This document shows, piece by piece, positions 52,847 through 57,055 of a stretch of 57,055 nt of DNA. This DNA comes from an uncultured Mailhella sp. (GTDB lineage: Bacteria; Desulfobacterota; Desulfovibrionia; Desulfovibrionales; Desulfovibrionaceae). Numbering within the stretch: position 1 is the first letter of the stretch; the number at the start of each line of letters is the position of its first letter. The DNA lies in assembly GCA_944322635.1 (NCBI GenBank), contig CALUPL010000044.1, positions 1-57,055 of the forward strand, given 5' to 3'. The translations under genes and the position numbers were made by a program. The notes beneath the pieces are model-generated. The model was not told the origin of the DNA and did not search any database. It saw only the letters and a program-made list of their open reading frames with translations.

Positions 52847-53846
52847 GGCTCATGTCCTCCAGTTCAAGCCCACGGGAAGCAGCAAAGGCGCGGATACGCT
52901 CACAGGCCTCCTTGTCGTCCGGCAGCTGCATGACCATTTGTCCGCAGACGACGCCGTCTATCTCGCGCAGATCGGAATAAAGAATGCTGAGCGGCTTGCC
53001 GCAGTCCAATATCATATTGCCGATGACGGGTTCCAGTGTACTGCTCCCGTTGAAAACAATGCGTACCACTCTTTCCTTCGGCAATTTTTCAGGCTTTATG
53101 GCTTCGGGAATGACCATGGTACGAGCCGCTTCCGTCCGCGGATGATAGAAAACTTCTTCCACAAGCCCGGTTTCCGCAATTTTGCCTCCGGCAATAATGG
53201 CGACATGGCTGCATATTTTTTCAATGACGCTCATTTCATGGGTAATAATGACGGCCGTAATGCCAAGGCGCCTATTGATATCCTTAATAAGAGCCAGAAT
53301 GGATTCCGTAGTGCTGGGATCAAGTGCGGAAGTCGCCTCGTCACAGAGCAGCACCTTCGGATCGGAGGCGAGAGCTCTGGCAATGGCCACACGCTGCTTC
53401 TGTCCTCCAGAAAGCTGGGAAGGATAGGAATTCGCTCTTTCCGAGAGTCCTACAAGCTCCAGGAGTTCCGCAGCACGCCGCCGGGCCTTGTCTTTGGGAG
53501 TCCCCACAAGTTCCATGGGAAAACAGACGTTTTCCATGGCCGTACGCTGCATGAGGAGGTTGAACTGCTGAAAAATCATGCCCATGGAGCGCCGGGCCTG
53601 CCGTAACTCTCTGTCGTTCAGACGACAGAGATCCTTGCCTTCAAACAGTACCTGTCCACCCGTCGGACGCTCCAGCATGTTGATGCAGCGAACCAGCGTG
53701 GACTTACCGGCTCCGCTTCTGCCTATGATACCAAAGATGTCGCCCTGATTGATGTCAAGATTGATGCCTTTCAGGGCATAAACCTCAGAATTTTTGCTCT
53801 GGTATTTCTTTTCCAGGTCGCATATTCTGATGATTGGTTCCGACAT
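52839..53846 (-). CDS. metN: Methionine ABC transporter ATP-binding protein MetN
   Basis: A 335-residue ATPase of methionine uptake. Walker A is GRSGAGKST (near residues 38-46), the signature LSGGQKQR, Walker B VLLCDEATSALDP and the H-loop IITHEMSV. A C-terminal NIL (ferredoxin-like) domain from about residue 255 (RIVFNGSSTLEPVIGNMI to GQMVMQLPDDKEACERI) binds methionine for trans-inhibition, as in MetN. A CCCGC-TTTT-GCGGG hairpin directly upstream of the ribosome site (53858-53871) may modulate translation. Confidence 0.95.
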   Translation of the reverse strand: MSEPIIRICDLEKKYQSKNSEVYALKGINLDINQGDIFGIIGRSGAGKSTLVRCINMLERPTGGQVLFEGKDLCRLNDRELRQARRSMGMIFQQFNLLMQRTAMENVCFPMELVGTPKDKARRRAAELLELVGLSERANSYPSQLSGGQKQRVAIARALASDPKVLLCDEATSALDPSTTESILALIKDINRRLGITAVIITHEMSVIEKICSHVAIIAGGKIAETGLVEEVFYHPRTEAARTMVIPEAIKPEKLPKERVVRIVFNGSSTLEPVIGNMILDCGKPLSILYSDLREIDGVVCGQMVMQLPDDKEACERIRAFAASRGLELEDMSHV

Positions 53847-53857
53847 GATTCACTCCA

Positions 53858-53871
53858 CCCGCTTTTGCGGG
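53858..53871 (-). promoter_or_regulatory. Hairpin at the metN ribosome site
   Basis: CCCGC and GCGGG around TTTT form a 5-bp GC stem ending just before the TGGAG ribosome site of metN. No full SAM riboswitch pattern is visible upstream. Confidence 0.35.
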
Positions 53872-54045
53872 AAAAAATAGTCCTTCGTACAGAAAGACAT
53901 ATTAGGCTATCCTGTTTTTCTTTTTTTGTGAATAGAAATATACCCCCTTCCGTCGGACCTCTGTACTTTCTCAGCATTCATGGTTAAAAAGACATCGTCA
54001 CGGTAAGATCTTACAGCAAACGACCGGACCTGGAGTAAAACTTCT

Positions 54046-54528
54046 ATGGCTGCCATCAAAAAAACCAATGCCGCCCGCACTCTGGACAAGCTGGGCATCC
54101 CTTATGAGCTCAACAGCTATCCTGTTGACGTTGATGATCTTTCAGCCGTTCATGTAGCGGAAAGCATGGGGGTCGATCCTTCCTGCGTATTCAAAACGCT
54201 CGTCACCCGCGGGCACCCCAACGGCATAGCCATGGCTGTGCTGCCGGGCAATGCGGAACTTGACCTGAAAAAACTCGCCTCCGTCTTTCATGACAAAAGT
54301 GTGGAAATGGTGCCGCTTAAGGAGGTGCTTCCTCTGACGGGCTATATTCGCGGAGGATGTTCTCCTGTAGGAACAAAGAAGGCGTATCCTGTATGCATCG
54401 ATGAAACAGCCATTCTTTATGACAAGATATACGTTTCCGCGGGACAGAGAGGGCTGCAGTTCGTCATTGCCCCGGAAGATCTGGCAAAAGCCGTCAACGC
54501 CGTTTTTGCCGACATTGTCATGAGCTGA
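54046..54528 (+). CDS. ybaK: Cys-tRNA(Pro)/Cys-tRNA(Cys) deacylase YbaK/EbsC
   Basis: A 160-residue trans-editing enzyme that hydrolyses mischarged Cys-tRNA(Pro). Features: the N-terminal KTNAARTLDKLGIPYELNSYPVD, the conserved lysine in VFKTLVTRG (the catalytic YbaK lysine region), GYIRGGCSPVGTKKAYPVCID and SAGQRGLQFVIAPEDLAKAV. The length is typical. The ribosome site is loosely spaced (GGAG about 12 bases before the ATG). It is followed after 4 bases by the sigma54 activator gene. Confidence 0.93.
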   Translation: MAAIKKTNAARTLDKLGIPYELNSYPVDVDDLSAVHVAESMGVDPSCVFKTLVTRGHPNGIAMAVLPGNAELDLKKLASVFHDKSVEMVPLKEVLPLTGYIRGGCSPVGTKKAYPVCIDETAILYDKIYVSAGQRGLQFVIAPEDLAKAVNAVFADIVMS

Positions 54529-54532
54529 AGAC

Positions 54533-56056
54533 ATGCATCTTGTTCTGCTTACCGAAATAGCCGACACGCTTGAGCGATCGCTCCCTCCAAAAGAGGCCCT
54601 GCAGCTCACGCTTCAGATCATGGCCAGACACCTTGCCATGAAAAGGGCTGCCATTTCTCTTACGGAACCCGACGGCAGTGAGGTGCGCATTTACGCCTCG
54701 CTCGGTTTTTCCGCTACTGAGCAGGCACGCGGTCATTATGCCATGGGAGAAGGCATCACAGGCAGAGTCATTGCCAGCGGGCGCCCGGAAATAGTGCCGG
54801 ACGTAGCCGACGACGCCCGTTTTCTCAACAGAACGAGGGCCAGAAATCTTCGCAAGGAACACACGGCCTTCATCTGTGTCCCTATCCGTCTGAACGATCA
54901 GGTGGTGGGGGCTCTCGCCGTGGATCGCCGCGTGGGAGCGAAGGAAACGCTCGACGACCAAAGTCGTTTGCTGACCGTCATAGCCGGGCTGCTTTCCCAT
55001 ACTGCGGGACAATGCCGGGCAGAACTCTCTTCTCCCCCCAAAAAGAAACCGGCCGTCACCGATGGACGCATTCAGGGTTTCATCGGGCAGTCGGAAAGCA
55101 TGAATCTGGTTTTTACCCGCATCCGTCAGGCGGCGCCCTCTTCCGCAACCATTCTTCTGCGGGGAGAAAGCGGCACGGGCAAGGAGTTGGCAGCCCATGC
55201 CATCCATGAGGCCAGCGGGCGCAGCAAGCATCCCTTCATTTCGCTGAACTGCGCAGCTTTGCCCGACAGTCTGGTGGAAAGCGAACTTTTCGGCCATGAA
55301 CGAGGCGCGTTCACCGGCGCTACCGGCGTACGCAAGGGACGATTTGAACTGGCCGACAAGGGAACGCTCTTTCTGGATGAGGTTGGGGAACTCAGTCTGG
55401 CCATGCAGGCAAAACTGCTGCGAGTCATTCAGGAAAGAAGCTTCGAACGACTGGGAGGCATGGAAAGTATTCAGGTTGACGTGCGCCTCATAGCTGCAAC
55501 CAACCGGGATCTGGAGCAGATGGTGAAGGACGGCACCTTCCGCAAGGATCTTTATTACCGCCTCAATGTCTTTCCCATACTGCTGCCTCCTTTGAGAGAG
55601 AGACAGGAGGACATTCTTTCCCTGGCTGCCTATTTTGTAAAAAAGTACAGCGAAGCCAATGGAAAAACCGGCGTACGTCTGTCGCTTTCCGCCATGGAAA
55701 TGCTGCAGCGTTACCGCTGGCCGGGCAACATTCGCGAACTGGAAAACGTCATTGAACGCGCCGTACTGCTCGTGAGCGAAGAGGGCCTCATTCTTCCCCT
55801 GCATCTGCCGCCCAATCTGCACAGTGCCGGGTGTCCCTACAGCGAAAAAGACGGCAGTGATGCACCGCCGGCCATGGGTTCCCTGCAGCAACGTCTGGAC
55901 GAAATGGAAAAAGCCTATATTATTGAGGCACTCTCCCATTTTCATGGTCATCTCGGACACGCTGCCCGTGCTCTGGGCCTTACGGAACGAATGATGGCTC
56001 TCAGAATGAAAAAGTACGGCATTACCTACAAGGCATTCCGGTCATCCGGCTCCTGA
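54533..56056 (+). CDS. Sigma54-dependent transcriptional activator, GAF-AAA+-Fis (NifA type)
   Basis: A 507-residue bacterial enhancer-binding protein. The N-terminal GAF domain (about 20-165) has GEGITGRVIASGRPEIVPDV. The AAA+ domain (about 185-420) has Walker A GESGTGKE, the sigma54-contact motif GAFTGA, Walker B GTLFLDEVGEL and the sensor region RLIAATNRDL, with RWPGNIRELENVIERAV. The C-terminal Fis helix-turn-helix is HLGHAARALGLTERMMALRMKKYGI. The domain order matches NifA, but no nitrogenase gene is in the window, so its regulon is open. It starts 4 bases after ybaK. Confidence 0.93.
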   Translation: MHLVLLTEIADTLERSLPPKEALQLTLQIMARHLAMKRAAISLTEPDGSEVRIYASLGFSATEQARGHYAMGEGITGRVIASGRPEIVPDVADDARFLNRTRARNLRKEHTAFICVPIRLNDQVVGALAVDRRVGAKETLDDQSRLLTVIAGLLSHTAGQCRAELSSPPKKKPAVTDGRIQGFIGQSESMNLVFTRIRQAAPSSATILLRGESGTGKELAAHAIHEASGRSKHPFISLNCAALPDSLVESELFGHERGAFTGATGVRKGRFELADKGTLFLDEVGELSLAMQAKLLRVIQERSFERLGGMESIQVDVRLIAATNRDLEQMVKDGTFRKDLYYRLNVFPILLPPLRERQEDILSLAAYFVKKYSEANGKTGVRLSLSAMEMLQRYRWPGNIRELENVIERAVLLVSEEGLILPLHLPPNLHSAGCPYSEKDGSDAPPAMGSLQQRLDEMEKAYIIEALSHFHGHLGHAARALGLTERMMALRMKKYGITYKAFRSSGS

Positions 56057-56069
56057 CGGAGAGAATCCC

Positions 56070-56651
56070 ATGATAATGGAAACAAATCGCATACGCCTGC
56101 GCCCGTGGAAGGAAGAAGATCTCACTGGCTTCCGGGCCCTGAATGCCGATACGGATGTCATGCGATTTTTTCCCGCCCCTCTTGCACCGGAAGACAGCGA
56201 CAAGCTTGCCGCCTTTTTCCAGGCCGGTATGCTTCGGCATGGATTCGGCATATGGGTACTGGAGCTGCCCGGGTTCTCCTCGTTTGCAGGAGTTGTCGGG
56301 CTGAACGTTCCGTCCTTCAACAATTCGCTTGTTGAAGTGGATTGGCGATTGCATAAGGCCTTCTGGGGACACGGTTTCGCTACGGAAGCCGCTGCGGTTG
56401 CACTGGAAGCTGGTTTTTCCCTTTTTTCCCTCGAAACCATATGCAGCTTTACCTCCAGACTGAACAGCCCTTCGGAAAAAGTCATGCAGAGACTCGGCAT
56501 GGAACATCATCCCGAGGATGACTTCGATCATCCTGCCCTTCCCTTCGGCCATCCTCTTTCCCGACATGTTCTCTACCGCATGACGAAACAGCACTGGACA
56601 GATCAGAGAGGAAAATTTTCCTTTCTCGATCGATTGCAAATTCACCTCTGA
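56070..56651 (+). CDS. GNAT family N-acetyltransferase (RimJ/RimL type)
   Basis: A 193-residue acetyltransferase. N-terminal TNRIRLRPWKEEDLTGFRALNAD is the RimJ/RimL pattern. The acetyl-CoA region reads VDWRLHKAFWGHGFATEAAAVALEAGF, and ICSFTSRLNSPSEKVMQRLGME is motif B. It probably acetylates a protein N-terminus or a small amine; the substrate is not predictable. GGAGAG lies 6 bases before the ATG at 56070; 56076 is a second in-frame ATG. It follows the sigma54 activator by 13 bases and is probably co-transcribed. Confidence 0.9.
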   Translation: MIMETNRIRLRPWKEEDLTGFRALNADTDVMRFFPAPLAPEDSDKLAAFFQAGMLRHGFGIWVLELPGFSSFAGVVGLNVPSFNNSLVEVDWRLHKAFWGHGFATEAAAVALEAGFSLFSLETICSFTSRLNSPSEKVMQRLGMEHHPEDDFDHPALPFGHPLSRHVLYRMTKQHWTDQRGKFSFLDRLQIHL

Positions 56652-56937
56652 AGGCAGAACGTCTGGCAATTTGCCGACATCCCGTAATTTCGCGGAAAAA
56701 AACTGCCTTTTCCCTGAAGAAACTTCACTTCAAGACTGAACGTCAAACGACCTTTCACAAACAGCAGATTCTCCTTTCATGGAGCGCTTTTTCTTTTCTG
56801 CAGCAGGTCAGGCGGTCTCAGAACGGCATCTTTGAATCATGCTTTCGGATACTGCCTGAAAATGAGGCTGCAACAACCCGACAGCTCCTGAAAAATTCAT
56901 GCTGATGACCATTTCAGGTTCCGGCAACGAGTCAGGA
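56652..56937. other. Gene-free stretch after the last GNAT gene
   Basis: I see no gene, terminator with a U tract, or RNA in these 286 bases. Confidence 0.5.
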
Positions 56938-57055
56938 CCACCCGTAAAACGGGTGGCTTGTTCAGCCCTGTAAGGGCTTGTTACTTACTCGCGCCTTAAG
57001 GGCGCCGGCTTGAACTTCTCTGGTCGGCGCCCTCTCTTTTTCAACAGTTCAAGCC
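56938..57055 (+). mobile_element. Hairpin array resembling an IS200/IS605-type end
   Basis: Four structures follow one another up to the window edge. CCACCCGT-AAA-ACGGGTGG is at 56938-56956, AGCCCT-GTA-AGGGCT at 56964-56978, and GCGCC-TTAAG-GGCGC at 56991-57005. The last is GGGCGCCG (57000-57007) with CGGCGCCC (57025-57032), followed by TCTCTTTTT. GGCTTGAAC (57007-57015) is also complementary to GTTCAAGCC (57047-57055). Small hairpins with 3-base loops and an internal terminator before tnpA are features of IS200/IS605 ends. No transposase is inside the window, so this is tentative. Confidence 0.42.
57000..57040 (+). terminator. Terminator-like hairpin near the right edge
   Basis: An 8-bp GC stem, GGGCGCCG with CGGCGCCC, is followed by TCTCTTTTT. 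Part of it competes with an alternative pairing to 57047-57055. Confidence 0.6.

Noticed and set aside
53847..54045. SAM riboswitch before metNIQ
   Set aside because: The conserved cores of SAM-I, SAM-II and related classes were not recognisable; only a short hairpin at the ribosome site is present.

Overview
The window looks like a chromosomal segment of a strictly anaerobic member of the Desulfovibrionaceae (Desulfovibrio / Bilophila / Mailhella type). The indicators are a periplasmic [FeFe] hydrogenase of the D. vulgaris HydAB type, a pyruvate:ferredoxin oxidoreductase, a glpABC anaerobic glycerol-3-phosphate dehydrogenase, small conserved proteins I associate with Desulfovibrio (PxxKW cysteine-rich, DVU0298-like), and an acyl-CoA dehydratase activase-type Fe-S protein of gut anaerobes. 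I find 49 protein genes, one of them cut by the left edge. I see no tRNA, rRNA, CRISPR array or intact transposase.

Layout. 1-1494: start of pyruvate:ferredoxin oxidoreductase, divergent from a MarR regulator. 1720-6970: agmatinase-family enzyme, then an RND efflux pair with its own sigma70 promoter. 7150-15735: minus-strand run of trmJ, DUF456, a DUF1786-like ATPase, a U32 peptidase-family protein and a 1449-residue activase fusion. 15822-20805: rnc, a small Sm-like protein, DVU0298-like, PxxKW, M20 hydrolase and glycosyltransferase. 20996-29695: nitroreductase, acyl-ACP thioesterase, tamB-tamA and an orphan amino-acid-type ABC ATPase. 29841-35275: folK, a YHS protein, the overlapping rsmE-rarA-plsC-rsmG operon and DUF554.

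35276-37808 is gene-poor. It holds a candidate 6S-like structured RNA, an unrecognised 124-residue protein, a lone HicB-like protein and a 705-base gap. 37809-43650: GAF protein, inositol phosphatase, degenerate Nudix, GNAT, two Hsp20 genes, a PHP phosphoesterase (possibly leaderless) and a HAD phosphatase. 43898-53846: glpABC converges on hydAB across a 1.3 kb AT-rich gap that contains a 50-bp inverted repeat copied from the glpC terminator; metNIQ follows. 54046-56651: ybaK, a sigma54 activator and a GNAT gene. The right edge carries nested hairpins resembling an IS200/IS605 end.

How it fits together. PFOR, GlpABC and HydAB belong to one physiology: fermentative or anaerobic oxidation of pyruvate and glycerol-3-phosphate with hydrogen cycling in the periplasm. 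The rest is mostly housekeeping (RNA modification, envelope biogenesis, stress). The least explained parts are the gaps at 35.3-37.8 kb, 48.0-49.3 kb and the right edge.
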